This document shows positions 6,827 to 14,478 of a DNA stretch of 18,776 nt, piece by piece. The position numbers and the translations under genes are program-made. How positions within the stretch are numbered: the first letter of the stretch is position 1; every line of letters starts with the position of its first letter. This DNA is from CAWUIO01 sp963922455. Its GTDB lineage: Bacteria > Bacteroidota > Bacteroidia > Cytophagales > Microscillaceae. The stretch is from NCBI GenBank assembly GCA_963922455.1, contig CAWUIO010000120.1:1-18776 (forward strand), written 5' to 3'. A model generated the notes under the pieces. The model was not told the origin of the DNA. It did not search any database and was given only the letters and a program-made list of their open reading frames with translations.

Positions 6827-8593
6827 ATGAATGAATGGACACACGTAGAGCCGACTATCGAGACGCCAAGCGCGGTTGAAGAAGCCTACACCTCTCCTTT
6901 TCCAAAGGATACAATTTCGGGAGGAGTTGCCTTGGTCCGGGCGCTCATTGAAGAAGGAGTAGATACCCTTTTTGGTTACCCGGGAGGGGCAATCATGCCG
7001 GTTTATGATGTTCTCTACGATTACCAAGAACAACTCAAGCATTATTTGGCCCGGCACGAGCAGGGCCTCATTCATGCCGCGCAAGGCTATGCCCGCATGA
7101 AACGCCAAGCCGGCGTTTGCTTGGCAACCTCGGGCCCCGGAGCGACCAATCTGATTACCGGCTTGGCCGACGCGTATATTGATTCCACCCCCTTGGTTTG
7201 TATTACCGGACAAGTCTTCAAGCATCTATTGGGTACGGATGCTTTTCAAGAAGCCGATATTATCGGAATTACCACCCCCGTAACCAAGTGGAATTATCAA
7301 ATCACCGAAGCCGAAGAAATTCCGCGGATTGTGGCCAAAGCCTTTTATATTGCTCAAAATGGACGTCCAGGGCCGGTACTTTTGGATATTACCAAAAATG
7401 CCCAAATAGAAATGATGGACTGGTACTACCAACCTTGTCATAAGGTTAGAAGCTATCAACCTAAACCCCCCCTGGATCCTCAAGCCTTAGACCAAGCCGT
7501 GGCGCTTATTAAGGAAGCCAAACGCCCCATGATTTTTGTGGGCCAAGGAGTTCTGCTTTCTGAGGCACAAGATGAGTTACGGCAATTTGTGGAAAAAACC
7601 GGAATCCCGGTCGCGTCAACCTTGTTAGGACTCTCCGCTTTTCCCGTAGACCACCCACTCTATGTTGGCTACTTGGGCATGCACGGAAATTTTTCCACCA
7701 ACCTAAAAACCGCCGAAAGTGATTTGGTAATCGCCATCGGGATGCGCTTTGATGACCGGGTAACCGGTCGGGTGGACGGTTTTCTCCCCCAGGCCAAAGT
7801 GATCCATATCGAGATTGACCCGAGTGAAGTGAATAAAATCATACCCGCCGAAGTTGCCTTGGTCAATGACGCCAAGATGGCCCTCCAAGGCTTACTCGAG
7901 AAAGTGCCAGCTTCTGAGCATAATTCTTGGATCCGCTCCTTTGATGCCTTTAAGTTAATGGAAGAGCAGCGGGTCATCCAAAAAGACATGGCTCCCTCCA
8001 CCCCCAAAATAAAAATGGCCGAGGCAGTCAAAATGCTTTCCGACATGACGGTAGGAGAGGCCATCGTCGTTACCGATGTCGGACAGCACCAAATGGTTGC
8101 CAGTCGGTATTACGGTTTCCGTAAGTGGAACAGTAATATCACCTCGGGTGGTTTGGGCACGATGGGTTTTGCCCTGCCCGCAGCCATTGGCGCCAAGATT
8201 GCTTCCCCGGAGCGCCCGGTCGTGGCCATCATTGGGGATGCCGGCTACCAAATGACCATGCAAGAACTGGGCATGATTATGCAATACCACATTCCGGTAA
8301 AAATTGTGGTGCTCAATAACTCCTTCCTCGGGATGGTACGCCAGTGGCAAGAACTCTTTTTTGACCGCCGTTATTCTTCCACGGAGATGGAAAATCCCGA
8401 CTTTGTCAAAATGGGCGAAGCTTTTGGCATCCAATCTCGCCGGGTAGAAAAACGGGAAGAGCTTACAGAAGCTATCCAAGAGATGCTCCAATCTCCCCAA
8501 GCCTACTTCTTGGAAGTGGTCGTGGAAAAAGAAAACAATGTATTTCCGATGGTTCCCTCTGGTGAAGCCGTATCGAATATGCGTCTGGAATAG
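6827..8593 (+). CDS. ilvB: Acetolactate (acetohydroxyacid) synthase, large subunit
   Basis: Thiamine-diphosphate enzyme of 588 residues that condenses pyruvate with pyruvate or 2-oxobutyrate, the first common step of Val/Leu/Ile synthesis. Visible features: FGYPGGAIMPVYD (49-61), the catalytic Glu in ARHEQG (E78), a TSGPGATNLITGLADA stretch, the FAD-region motif GMRFDDRVTGR, and the ThDP/Mg site starting GDAGYQMTMQELG (G470-D471) and ending in VLNNS. FLGMVRQWQELFF carries the conserved Trp of the active-site cap. The N-terminal ~28 residues before the conserved domain are a hydrophilic extension. The gene lies 17 bases before the small-subunit gene, its regulatory partner. Confidence 0.95.
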   Translation: MNEWTHVEPTIETPSAVEEAYTSPFPKDTISGGVALVRALIEEGVDTLFGYPGGAIMPVYDVLYDYQEQLKHYLARHEQGLIHAAQGYARMKRQAGVCLATSGPGATNLITGLADAYIDSTPLVCITGQVFKHLLGTDAFQEADIIGITTPVTKWNYQITEAEEIPRIVAKAFYIAQNGRPGPVLLDITKNAQIEMMDWYYQPCHKVRSYQPKPPLDPQALDQAVALIKEAKRPMIFVGQGVLLSEAQDELRQFVEKTGIPVASTLLGLSAFPVDHPLYVGYLGMHGNFSTNLKTAESDLVIAIGMRFDDRVTGRVDGFLPQAKVIHIEIDPSEVNKIIPAEVALVNDAKMALQGLLEKVPASEHNSWIRSFDAFKLMEEQRVIQKDMAPSTPKIKMAEAVKMLSDMTVGEAIVVTDVGQHQMVASRYYGFRKWNSNITSGGLGTMGFALPAAIGAKIASPERPVVAIIGDAGYQMTMQELGMIMQYHIPVKIVVLNNSFLGMVRQWQELFFDRRYSSTEMENPDFVKMGEAFGIQSRRVEKREELTEAIQEMLQSPQAYFLEVVVEKENNVFPMVPSGEAVSNMRLE

Positions 8594-8610
8594 CCCCTTA
8601 ATTTAGAAAG

Positions 8611-9159
8611 ATGGAGACAAGACCCTACACCCTAACGATATTTACCGAAAATCAAATCGGGCTCCTTAACCGGATATCCAATATCCTGACCCGGAGAAAA
8701 ATAAACATCGATAGCCTTACCACCTCGGCTTCCGAACTGGAAGGTATTTATCGATTTACCATCATCATCCAGACCGATGAGCCCCAAGTCCATAAGCTGA
8801 TCAAGCAATTTGAGCGGCAAGTGGAGGTCATTAAAGCCTATGCCTACATCGATGAGGAGGTGATCAGTCAAGAAATCGCTTTGTACAAGTTGGCCCTGCC
8901 CAGCCGGGAAACCAGTATGGACATTGAACGCATCATCCGAGATCATAATGCGCGTATCGTCTGCGTGGAGCCCAATTTTATCGTGATCGAGAAATCGGGC
9001 TACGAATCCGAAACGGAGCAATTGCTCGAAGCTTTGCGTCCCTTTCAAGTGCTCAGTTTTGCCCGTTCGGGGCGAGTGGCGATTTCACGTTCTCCCCAAA
9101 AAATCCGGGCCTTTTTGAGCGATATACAAACGCAGCCCTATCCCTATGTGGTGATATAA
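8611..9159 (+). CDS. ilvN: Acetolactate synthase, small (regulatory) subunit
   Basis: 182 residues, typical for the small subunit. An ACT domain at about residues 5-80 starts YTLTIFTENQIGLLNRISNI with the usual RRKINIDSLT(T)S continuation and a second strand GIYRFTIIIQTD. A C-terminal regulatory domain follows (KLALPSRETSMDIERII, then IVCVEPNFIVIEKSG and a final RSGRVAISR). In the family this subunit activates the large subunit and confers valine feedback inhibition; valine binding itself cannot be judged here. The start ATG follows an A/G-rich stretch. It is named ilvN because of its pairing with ilvB; ilvH would describe the same family. Confidence 0.93.
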   Translation: METRPYTLTIFTENQIGLLNRISNILTRRKINIDSLTTSASELEGIYRFTIIIQTDEPQVHKLIKQFERQVEVIKAYAYIDEEVISQEIALYKLALPSRETSMDIERIIRDHNARIVCVEPNFIVIEKSGYESETEQLLEALRPFQVLSFARSGRVAISRSPQKIRAFLSDIQTQPYPYVVI

Positions 9160-9246
9160 AAACAAAATTTAGATAAACTCAAATATGGACCGGGGCTTCC
9201 CAAGTCCCTCAAGCTAACACATTACATTTTCAAATTCTTACACATT

Positions 9247-10308
9247 ATGGCAAAGATTAATTTTGGCGGAGTAGAAGAAGAAGTGGTTACCCGCGAAGAA
9301 TTTCCCCTCAGCAAAGCCCGCGAGGTCATGCAAAACGAAACAATCGCCGTGCTGGGCTACGGGGTGCAAGGTCCCGGCCAGGCTTTAAATTTAAAAGACA
9401 ATGGCTTTAACGTAATTGTTGGCCAAAGAAAATCATCTCCTTCTTACGAAAAAGCCCTAGCCGATGGCTGGGTCGAAGGCGAAACCCTCTTCTCTATCGA
9501 AGAAGCCTTAGAAAAAGCGACGGTGATTCAATATTTACTTTCCGATGCTGGGCAAATCGCTTGCTGGCCTACGGTTCAAAAATACTTGGGCCAAGGGAAG
9601 ACCCTGTACTTCTCCCACGGTTTTGGCGTAACCTATCACGAGCAAACCGGTATCATCCCCCCTCCTGAGGTAGATGTGGTCTTGGTAGCTCCCAAGGGTT
9701 CGGGTACCAGTTTACGCCGACTTTTTGTTGAGGGCAAGGGACTTAATTCCAGTTTTGCCGTTTTCCAAGATGCCAGCGGAAAGGCCCGCGAAAAAGTAAT
9801 CGCCTTGGGAATTGGCGTAGGTTCTGGATATTTATTTGAAACGACCTTTCAAAAAGAAGTGTACAGTGACTTGACCGGAGAACGTGGCGTATTGATGGGT
9901 GCCTTGGCGGGTATGATGGAAGCCCAGTATAACCTGCTCCGCAAACGAGGGCACACTCCATCCGAAGCCTTCAATGAAACCGTAGAAGAACTCACCGAAA
10001 GCTTAATCAAACTGGTTGCCGAAAACGGTATGGACTGGATGTATGCCAACTGCTCCACTACCGCCCAGAGAGGAGCTTTAGATTGGCGCCATAAATTCCG
10101 GGCCGCCGTAGAGCCGGTCTTTGACGAGCTGTACGACAGCGTGGCCACCGGCAATGAAGCCAAAATTGTCATTGAAGCCAATGCCAAGGCCGATTACCGC
10201 GCCAAACTGGAAGAAGAGCTCTCTGAAATTCGTAACTCAGAGATGTGGCAAGCCGGTCAACAAGTCCGGGAGTTGCGTCCTGACCGCAAAAAAGAACCCG
10301 TAGCCTAG
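9247..10308 (+). CDS. ilvC: Ketol-acid reductoisomerase
   Basis: 353 residues, NADPH-dependent isomeroreductase that turns acetolactate and acetohydroxybutyrate into the dihydroxy acids used by IlvD. Visible features: Rossmann motif LGYGVQGPGQA (37-46), coenzyme loop GQRKSSPSY (59-67) with Arg and Ser residues that fit NADPH, YFSHGFGV (H124), VLVAPKGSGTSLRR (K150), the metal site DLTGERGVL (D208, E212) and C-terminal-domain Glu residues in NETVEELTES (244-252), with NCSTTAQRGALDW at 268-280. APKGSGTS recalls the fungal/Bacteroidota variant rather than the commoner APKGPG. It follows ilvN after 87 bases, the longest gap in the operon, and is followed by a strong terminator. Confidence 0.94.
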   Translation: MAKINFGGVEEEVVTREEFPLSKAREVMQNETIAVLGYGVQGPGQALNLKDNGFNVIVGQRKSSPSYEKALADGWVEGETLFSIEEALEKATVIQYLLSDAGQIACWPTVQKYLGQGKTLYFSHGFGVTYHEQTGIIPPPEVDVVLVAPKGSGTSLRRLFVEGKGLNSSFAVFQDASGKAREKVIALGIGVGSGYLFETTFQKEVYSDLTGERGVLMGALAGMMEAQYNLLRKRGHTPSEAFNETVEELTESLIKLVAENGMDWMYANCSTTAQRGALDWRHKFRAAVEPVFDELYDSVATGNEAKIVIEANAKADYRAKLEEELSEIRNSEMWQAGQQVRELRPDRKKEPVA

Positions 10309-10344
10309 GAATAGCTGATTATATACACACAAGGTTAATGAGTT

Positions 10345-10376
10345 CCCCCGGAAACTTCGGTTTTTGGGGGTTTTTT
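10345..10376 (+). terminator. ilv operon terminator with UUCG tetraloop
   Basis: CCCCCGGAAAC (10345-10355) pairs with GTTTTTGGGGG (10360-10370) over 11 positions (two G-U) closing a C(UUCG)G tetraloop, followed by six T. This extra-stable loop plus T-run, 36 bases after the ilvC stop, is a convincing intrinsic terminator. Confidence 0.9.
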
Positions 10377-10377
10377 A

Positions 10378-10518
10378 GGGGCTGCCCCCGGCGCTCAACT
10401 CTCGTTTCAATAGGAAAATAGGGTGCCGCCGGGGTCGGGCTATCACTACTCGCCGGCCCACGCACTTACCAACAGCGGGCTCAAACAGGCCGTTCTATCC
10501 CTCAGCCATTTTAAAGAA
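10378..10518 (-). repeat. Dispersed structured repeat, copy B
   Basis: Same family as 3617-3748, in minus orientation. On the minus strand: GGCTGAGGGATAGAACGGCC, TGTTTGAGCCCG, GGCGAGTAGTGATAGCCCGA, then stem arm CCCCGGCG pairing with CGCCGGGG (plus-strand positions 10427-10434 and 10386-10393) and tail GCAGCCCC. The arms differ from copy A but remain fully complementary. It lies directly behind the ilv terminator. Confidence 0.75.
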
Positions 10519-10706
10519 GAAGTGTTTTAATTTCAAGCAGGGGTACCCTTCATCTAGGTACTCACCCAAGCAAATGCTTGAATTAATAAGCAAATCCTAC
10601 CTGGTTTTTTTAAACTGGTTTATCCATTACAAAATCCAAAAAGCTGAGACTGAAAGCAACGTATTGTAGCTTATAGACCACTTATTAAACACACCACAAA
10701 TTAGTT
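10519..10706 (+). promoter_or_regulatory. Upstream region of the 242-aa lipoprotein gene
   Basis: No gene is seen in this stretch. It contains a GTACC/GGTAC inverted repeat (about 10541-10560) and the palindrome CAAGCA-AA-TGCTTG (10567-10580), both possible operator sites. A promoter for the lipoprotein gene is expected here, but no convincing -33/-7 pair was found by eye. Confidence 0.3.
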
Positions 10707-11435
10707 ATGACACGTAAAAATTCTTTAGGCTGGATGTTCTGCTTGGCCGCCTCCATCTTATTTTTCTCTTGTGAAACAGAAGAAGACGGACTAGCAATTG
10801 AATTTACCGAGGCGGATGCCGCCGAAACCATTGAAATAGCCCTCAGTGAGAGCGAGGGAGGTTTTGCTACCGAAGTAACTACCCTCAGCCAGGAAGTGAA
10901 AACCAATTATGACACCATCAGCATTAACTGTAACTACCTGAATGCCGATAGTGCTGTATCATCATACAATGGCCCCCGAAGAACGTTTAACTTTGTTCTT
11001 AGCTCCTTGTCCCAAGTAAGCTGTAATAACTTGAATGTCCCAACTGGGGTAGAATTTAGTATGATCCGCAACGGCTCGTATACTGGCCCCCGGTTGAGCC
11101 ACCAAGGCAGCGGGACTAGTTCGCTAACCTTAAGCAATTTAAATCCCTTAAGCGGGAGTGATTACAGCATCAGTGGTCAGCACACTTATACCGGTAGCCA
11201 AACCCTTACTACCTTAGCCCAGGCCCGTACCTTAGATACCCAGATGACTTTTACAATTACCGACATCTCGGTTGATAAGACTACTTTACTCATTACCGGG
11301 GGGCAAGCCAGCTTTACGCTGGTAGCGGTAAATGGAGCCGGTGAGACCCTTGCCTTTCAAGGAAGTATCACCTTTTTAGGCAGTGGACAGGCTGATGTTA
11401 CGATTAATGGGGAAACCTATCCTATTAGCATATAG
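10707..11435 (+). CDS. Predicted secreted lipoprotein, 242 aa, function unknown
   Basis: The signal peptide MTRKNSLGWMFCLAASILFFSC carries a lipobox (FFSC, lipidated Cys22) and is followed by an acidic linker ETEEDG, as in exported Bacteroidota lipoproteins. The remainder is Ser/Thr/Gly-rich and predicted to be mostly beta-strand, for example GSGTSSLTLSNLNPLSG and ITGGQASFTLVAVNGAGETL, ending GSGQADVTINGETYPISI. Two further Cys (in SINCNYL and QVSCNNL) could form a disulfide. No enzyme motif is visible. It appears monocistronic: repeat copy B and an upstream region precede it, and its own terminator follows 20 bases after the stop. Confidence 0.8.
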   Translation: MTRKNSLGWMFCLAASILFFSCETEEDGLAIEFTEADAAETIEIALSESEGGFATEVTTLSQEVKTNYDTISINCNYLNADSAVSSYNGPRRTFNFVLSSLSQVSCNNLNVPTGVEFSMIRNGSYTGPRLSHQGSGTSSLTLSNLNPLSGSDYSISGQHTYTGSQTLTTLAQARTLDTQMTFTITDISVDKTTLLITGGQASFTLVAVNGAGETLAFQGSITFLGSGQADVTINGETYPISI

Positions 11436-11455
11436 ACTGCCCTTATTTTATCAAG

Positions 11456-11484
11456 AAAGCTATCCTGGGGGGATAGCTTTTTTT
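11456..11484 (+). terminator. Terminator of the 242-aa lipoprotein gene
   Basis: AAAGCTATCC (11456-11465) and GGATAGCTTT (11471-11480) form a perfect 10-bp stem around a TGGGG loop, continuing into a T-run, 20 bases after the stop codon. Confidence 0.9.
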
Positions 11485-11524
11485 ATTTTGGCCCGGTCGC
11501 ATTGGTCATGCGACCGAACAGGGG

Positions 11525-11555
11525 TCTCTCCTCTCTCCTCTCTCCTCTCTCCTCT
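11525..11555. repeat. Heptamer microsatellite (TCTCTCC)4
   Basis: Four perfect tandem TCTCTCC units (11525-11552) run into TCTTCTTCAG, the head of repeat copy C. A similar but degenerate CT-rich tract precedes copy A at about 3581-3616, so the tract may belong to the repeat family. Confidence 0.8.
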
Positions 11556-11690
11556 TCTTCAGCTTAGGGATAGAGCGGCCTGTCTGAGCCCGTCGCTGGC
11601 TGTGGGTTGGCCGGCGAGTAGCGAAAGCCCGACCCGAGCGGGGCAGGTATGGTAACGTGGGCTCCCATGTTCATCGCGAGGGGAAGCTCC
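11556..11690 (+). repeat. Dispersed structured repeat, copy C
   Basis: CTTCAGCTTAGGGATAGAGC, GGCCTGTCTGAGCCCG and GGCGAGTAGCGAAAGCCCGA are followed by stem arms CCCGAGCG (11633-11640) and CGCGAGGG (11675-11682), then tail GAAGCTCC. The arms pair as three Watson-Crick pairs, a tandem G-A step, and three more pairs, so the stem of copies A and B is kept with different bases. It sits between two convergent genes. Confidence 0.75.
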
Positions 11691-11697
11691 TATTTTA

Positions 11698-11860
11698 AGA
11701 AACTGTTTAAATTTAATTGCGTTGGGCTGCAAAGGGCCATTTATGGAACCTGATTTCATCAAATTCATCGCCCATAGCGCTGCTATGCGCTCATTGTTTA
11801 TTTCATCAGAACCCCAAACTGGCCCTTTTCGCCGACAAAAAATAAACTTAAACAGTTTCT
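11698..11860. mobile_element. 163-bp MITE-like palindromic element
   Basis: Ends AGAAACTGTTTAA (11698-11710) and TTAAACAGTTTCT (11848-11860) are perfect 13-bp inverted repeats; extended to 21 bases they match at 19. Inside, AAAGGGCCA (11731-11739) pairs with TGGCCCTTT (11820-11828) and CATAGC-GCT-GCTATG (11773-11787) sits at the exact centre, so nearly the whole element can fold on itself. TAA flanks the GAAAC...GTTTC ends on both sides, a possible 3-bp target duplication. There is no coding capacity, so it would be mobilised in trans. The right end overlaps the end of the minus-strand gene at 11848. Confidence 0.6.
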
Positions 11861-12345
11861 AATAATTCGCGGATATGGGTTTTGCCCAGTCGGAGGTTTT
11901 CAAAGATTTTCATGGTGCGGTTAATTTGGGTCTCTACACTTTTGGCCGAGGCAATGGAGTGGATAATGCTACGTTTTTTGCCATCGCTAAGGGAAAGAAA
12001 TAAATTTTGGGAATATGGATCTTGATCTAAAAATTCTTGGAGTACCTCCGGGACTTCCATGCCAAAGGGACTCTCATCTGGCTCGACGCTTATGGCCAAA
12101 GTCTGGCCGACTTGTAGGGCATATTTTTTTCGGAGGGCGGCATTGACAAGGAGGTAGCCTTCTCCGGTTTTGAGGGTTTTGAGGGCCAAATGCTTGCGTT
12201 CCCCTTCGGGAAAGGAACATACAACGCGCATAGATTTGGTTTCCGCTTGCCAGCCCAATAGCTCGAGTTGGTCTCGTGGGATGATGAAAAAGTGCATGCC
12301 TCCTTTATACGAAAAGCGTTCCAAAAGGGCCTCTAACTGTATCAT
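11848..12345 (-). CDS. DUF1905 / YdeI-type protein, 165 aa
   Basis: A soluble cytoplasmic protein of the type that joins a DUF1905 beta-barrel-like domain (about residues 4-95, with FSYKGGMHFFIIP and LALKTL...YLLVNAALRKKYALQVGQTL) to a YdeI/OmpD-associated C-terminal helical domain (about 100-155, LQEFLDQDPYSQNLFLSLSDGKKR then IASAKSVETQINR). Members are widespread in Bacteroidota; some YdeI relatives are linked to bacteriocin or peptide resistance, but the molecular role is unclear. The last three codons (Glu-Thr-Val) and the stop lie inside the inverted-repeat end of the MITE-like element, so insertion seems to have supplied the C-terminus. The domain appears complete before that point. Confidence 0.75.
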   Translation of the reverse strand: MIQLEALLERFSYKGGMHFFIIPRDQLELLGWQAETKSMRVVCSFPEGERKHLALKTLKTGEGYLLVNAALRKKYALQVGQTLAISVEPDESPFGMEVPEVLQEFLDQDPYSQNLFLSLSDGKKRSIIHSIASAKSVETQINRTMKIFENLRLGKTHIRELLETV

Positions 12346-12380
12346 GGCGATGAAAAAATTTGCTCTGGTCTTTTATAAAC

Positions 12381-12408
12381 AAAAAAAGGCCCGTGCGGGC
12401 CTTTTTTT
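12381..12408 (-). terminator. Bidirectional-looking terminator after the cyclase gene
   Basis: AAAAAAAGGCCC (12381-12392) and GGGCCTTTTTTT (12397-12408) form a perfect 12-bp stem with a GTGC loop and an A-run/T-run on either side. In the minus direction it follows the cyclase stop codon by about 20 bases and precedes the DUF1905/YdeI gene, so it separates the two transcripts. Confidence 0.85.
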
Positions 12409-12427
12409 ATACAATTTTTTGTGAGAA

Positions 12428-14164
12428 TTAGGAAGCCCAATTCATAAACTTGCTTACTTGATTTTGCCCCATCATCAGGTTATTGGCCTGGGCAAAATAC
12501 ATATCCACCGAGCCTTTATTTTTGGCTTGCACTTTGCCACGATACGAACAATTGAAATAATCCTGTACCAACTCAAAGGTAGCGCCCGAGATATTTACTT
12601 TGCCGGCTTCGCCACTAGACTCCATGCGGGCGGCGAGGTTGACGGTGTCGCCCCATACGTCATAGGCAAATTTGTGCTTGCCGATCACGCCGGCTACCAA
12701 AGGCCCGGTATGGATGCCCACTCGGAGTTCCCAAATTAGTTTTCCTTCGGCTCTTTTATACGCGTTGAACTCGTGCATGAATTCTTGCATAGCCAGACCG
12801 GCTTTTACGGCATCGATGGGGTTGGTTTGGTTGGGTACCGGAATCCCCCCCGCGCACATGTAGGCATCGCCAATGGTTTTAATTTTCTCAAGGTCATTTT
12901 TCTCGATGATTTCATCAAAAGCCAGGAAGCAAGTATCCAGCTCCTTTACCAACTCAGAAGGGCGAAGGGTCTCGGCAATTTGGGTAAAGCCTTTAAAATC
13001 GGTAAATAAAACGGTCGCCTGCTCATAATGCCGCGGACTAGAAGAACCGCTCATTTTGAGTTCTTCGGCAACCTCTTCGGGCAAGATATTGAGGAGCAGT
13101 TTATCGGATTGGTCTCGCTGGACCGTAATCTCCCGGGTTTGTTCTTGTAGGATTTGGTTTTGCTCCTCAATATTATCCCGCTGGGCTTCAATTTCTTCTT
13201 TTTGATGTTGAAGGGCTTGGTTTTGCTCTTCAATGCTATCACGTTGGGTTTGAATTTCTTCCTTTTGTTGATTGATTTCCTGGTTTTTTTGATTGAGCAA
13301 GTTATTTACTCGGCGTTGTTTGCGCAGGTTTTGCCAAATAAGCCAGGCCACGGTAATGATAAATAAGATGCTAAGCATAAGCGATATGGAAATCATTCTT
13401 TGCTGGGCTACCTCCGCTTTATGTTCGGCTTTTTCTTTGGCCAGTTGGTCGGAGCGGCTTTTTTCTTTGGTTAGGGCCAGTTCTCGTTTTAAGAGACTGT
13501 CACTCAGGGCGAGGGCCTCTAACTCTTTGAGTTCTAGGTCTCCGGTCAACTCTATTTTTTCTAAGATCAGTTTTTGCTCGGAGAGTTCTTTTTCTATCAA
13601 TTCTTGATTTTGCGTACGCAATTGCCCCTGGGTAGTAGAAGCAACTTCGGCCAAAAAGTCTACATAATCAGAACTTAAACGGGGATACCGGGCAATGGCC
13701 CGGCGGTATTTCTTTTTCTTTTCGGCCCGGTCACTGATAAATTGATAAGCCGGTATAGCATAAGTATTTAAAAAAGTATTAAGGTAGGTTTTGCTCACCT
13801 GGCCCGCTTTAAATAACTCGTGATACAGATTATATGCTTCTTGATGATGATCTAAGGCATCCTTAGGTTCGTCTAATTTGAAGGCCTCGATAGAGCCCAT
13901 TAAAGTCAAAGCCCGGGCCTTAAACAAAGAATTGCGCCTGGCTTGGCGGTAGACCTGCAAACTGTAATCATACGCCTGCTGGGGCGAAATATTTTGGAGG
14001 CTACTCGCTTGTTGGAGCAAGCTATTTAATTGTTGTGTCTCTTGGGAAGAAAGCTTCCCGCTCTGGGAATAGGATTCAGAAAAAATCAGTAAAAAAGAGG
14101 CAAAAAAGACAAAAATTCGCGCAATTTTGCTTAAAAGGCCAAGTTTTAGATGCATTTTATTCAT
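12428..14164 (-). CDS. Membrane-anchored class III adenylate cyclase with periplasmic sensor region
   Basis: 578 residues. An N-terminal signal or anchor segment (about 14-33) is followed by a periplasmic, largely helical region (35-255) with TPR-like helices and a Glu/Lys-rich coiled coil, a transmembrane helix (about 258-278), a cytoplasmic coiled coil with a 21-residue repeat (about 286-352), the linker SDKLLLNILPEEVAEELK and a cyclase domain (381-560). Catalytic residues are intact: metal-binding Asp in VLFTDFKGFT (D389) and KTIGDAYM (D433), purine-selecting K429 and D502 (K...D means ATP rather than GTP), N509 and R513 in WGDTVNLAARM. It therefore very probably makes cAMP as a homodimer in response to an outside signal. 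The gene is single and ends at its own terminator. M4 is an alternative start. Confidence 0.9.
   Translation of the reverse strand: MNKMHLKLGLLSKIARIFVFFASFLLIFSESYSQSGKLSSQETQQLNSLLQQASSLQNISPQQAYDYSLQVYRQARRNSLFKARALTLMGSIEAFKLDEPKDALDHHQEAYNLYHELFKAGQVSKTYLNTFLNTYAIPAYQFISDRAEKKKKYRRAIARYPRLSSDYVDFLAEVASTTQGQLRTQNQELIEKELSEQKLILEKIELTGDLELKELEALALSDSLLKRELALTKEKSRSDQLAKEKAEHKAEVAQQRMISISLMLSILFIITVAWLIWQNLRKQRRVNNLLNQKNQEINQQKEEIQTQRDSIEEQNQALQHQKEEIEAQRDNIEEQNQILQEQTREITVQRDQSDKLLLNILPEEVAEELKMSGSSSPRHYEQATVLFTDFKGFTQIAETLRPSELVKELDTCFLAFDEIIEKNDLEKIKTIGDAYMCAGGIPVPNQTNPIDAVKAGLAMQEFMHEFNAYKRAEGKLIWELRVGIHTGPLVAGVIGKHKFAYDVWGDTVNLAARMESSGEAGKVNISGATFELVQDYFNCSYRGKVQAKNKGSVDMYFAQANNLMMGQNQVSKFMNWAS
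13142..13267 (-). repeat. 63-bp tandem repeat encoding 21-residue coiled-coil units
   Basis: Two adjacent units, QKEEIQTQRDSIEEQNQALQ and QKEEIEAQRDNIEEQNQILQ (each 21 residues with one more), followed by a degenerate third, lie just before the cyclase domain. Twenty-one residues are three heptads, so unit gain or loss would change linker length without breaking the coiled-coil register. Confidence 0.75.
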
Positions 14165-14167
14165 ATC

Positions 14168-14195
14168 ATACCGTTTTGTGTAGCTTACACGGTAT
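14168..14195. promoter_or_regulatory. Inverted repeat directly upstream of the cyclase gene
   Basis: GTGTA-GCT-TACAC (14178-14190) is a hairpin, and its right arm runs on into GGTAT, which pairs with ATACC (14168-14172) across a 5-base bulge. It starts four bases before the cyclase start codon, so it could be an operator or a 5' UTR hairpin. There is no further evidence for a regulator. Confidence 0.35.
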
Positions 14196-14244
14196 AATAG
14201 TGAAATAATCGTGCGAGTTGCTTAGCTAAATAAACTGGGATTAG

Positions 14245-14384
14245 GCTGGGGCTTGCCCGCGCCAGAAGTTTTGCGGCAGACGGGTAGTTCAGGCAGGCGC
14301 GGGCCGGGCTGTCACTACTCGCTGCCTTTCCCCACGAGGCCCCTACGAGCTCAAACATGCCGTTCCATCCCTAAGCCGGTTTTC
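14245..14384 (-). repeat. Dispersed structured repeat, copy D
   Basis: Minus orientation: GGCTTAGGGATGGAACGGCA, TGTTTGAGCTCG, GCGAGTAGTGACAGCCCGGC, then arms GCCCGCGCC and GGCGCGGGC (plus-strand 14296-14304 and 14255-14263, perfect 9 bp) and tail AAGCCCC. Again the arm sequence differs from the other copies while pairing is kept. It separates the NRPS gene from the cyclase gene. The rest of 14165-14478 has no assigned gene (see the finding on the open frame after the NRPS stop). Confidence 0.75.
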
Positions 14385-14478
14385 TGGTTTATTTTTAAGT
14401 TACCGCAAATTATCAGGAAGGGGCGTCATAAAATCTCTTACATCTACCCCCAATAAATGCCGGAAGTAATCCAGAAGA

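Noticed and set aside
7955..8500. 181-codon open frame antisense to ilvB (and similar ones at 5082-5468, 6809-7225, 7669-8064, 8632-9048, 9849-10187)
   Set aside because: They lie opposite strongly conserved ilv genes, have no family resemblance or start context, and are explained by codon bias on the coding strand.
9160..9246. Small frame MDRGFPSPSS between ilvN and ilvC as a second leader peptide
   Set aside because: Ten codons, no branched-chain residues except none of note, and no terminator follows; most likely untranslated spacer.
11383..11655. 90-codon plus-strand frame overlapping the end of the 242-aa lipoprotein and repeat copy C
   Set aside because: It runs through the terminator hairpin, the microsatellite and the repeat; composition is not protein-like.
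12458..13607. Several plus-strand frames inside the cyclase gene
   Set aside because: They are shadows of the minus-strand coiled-coil and cyclase coding sequence.
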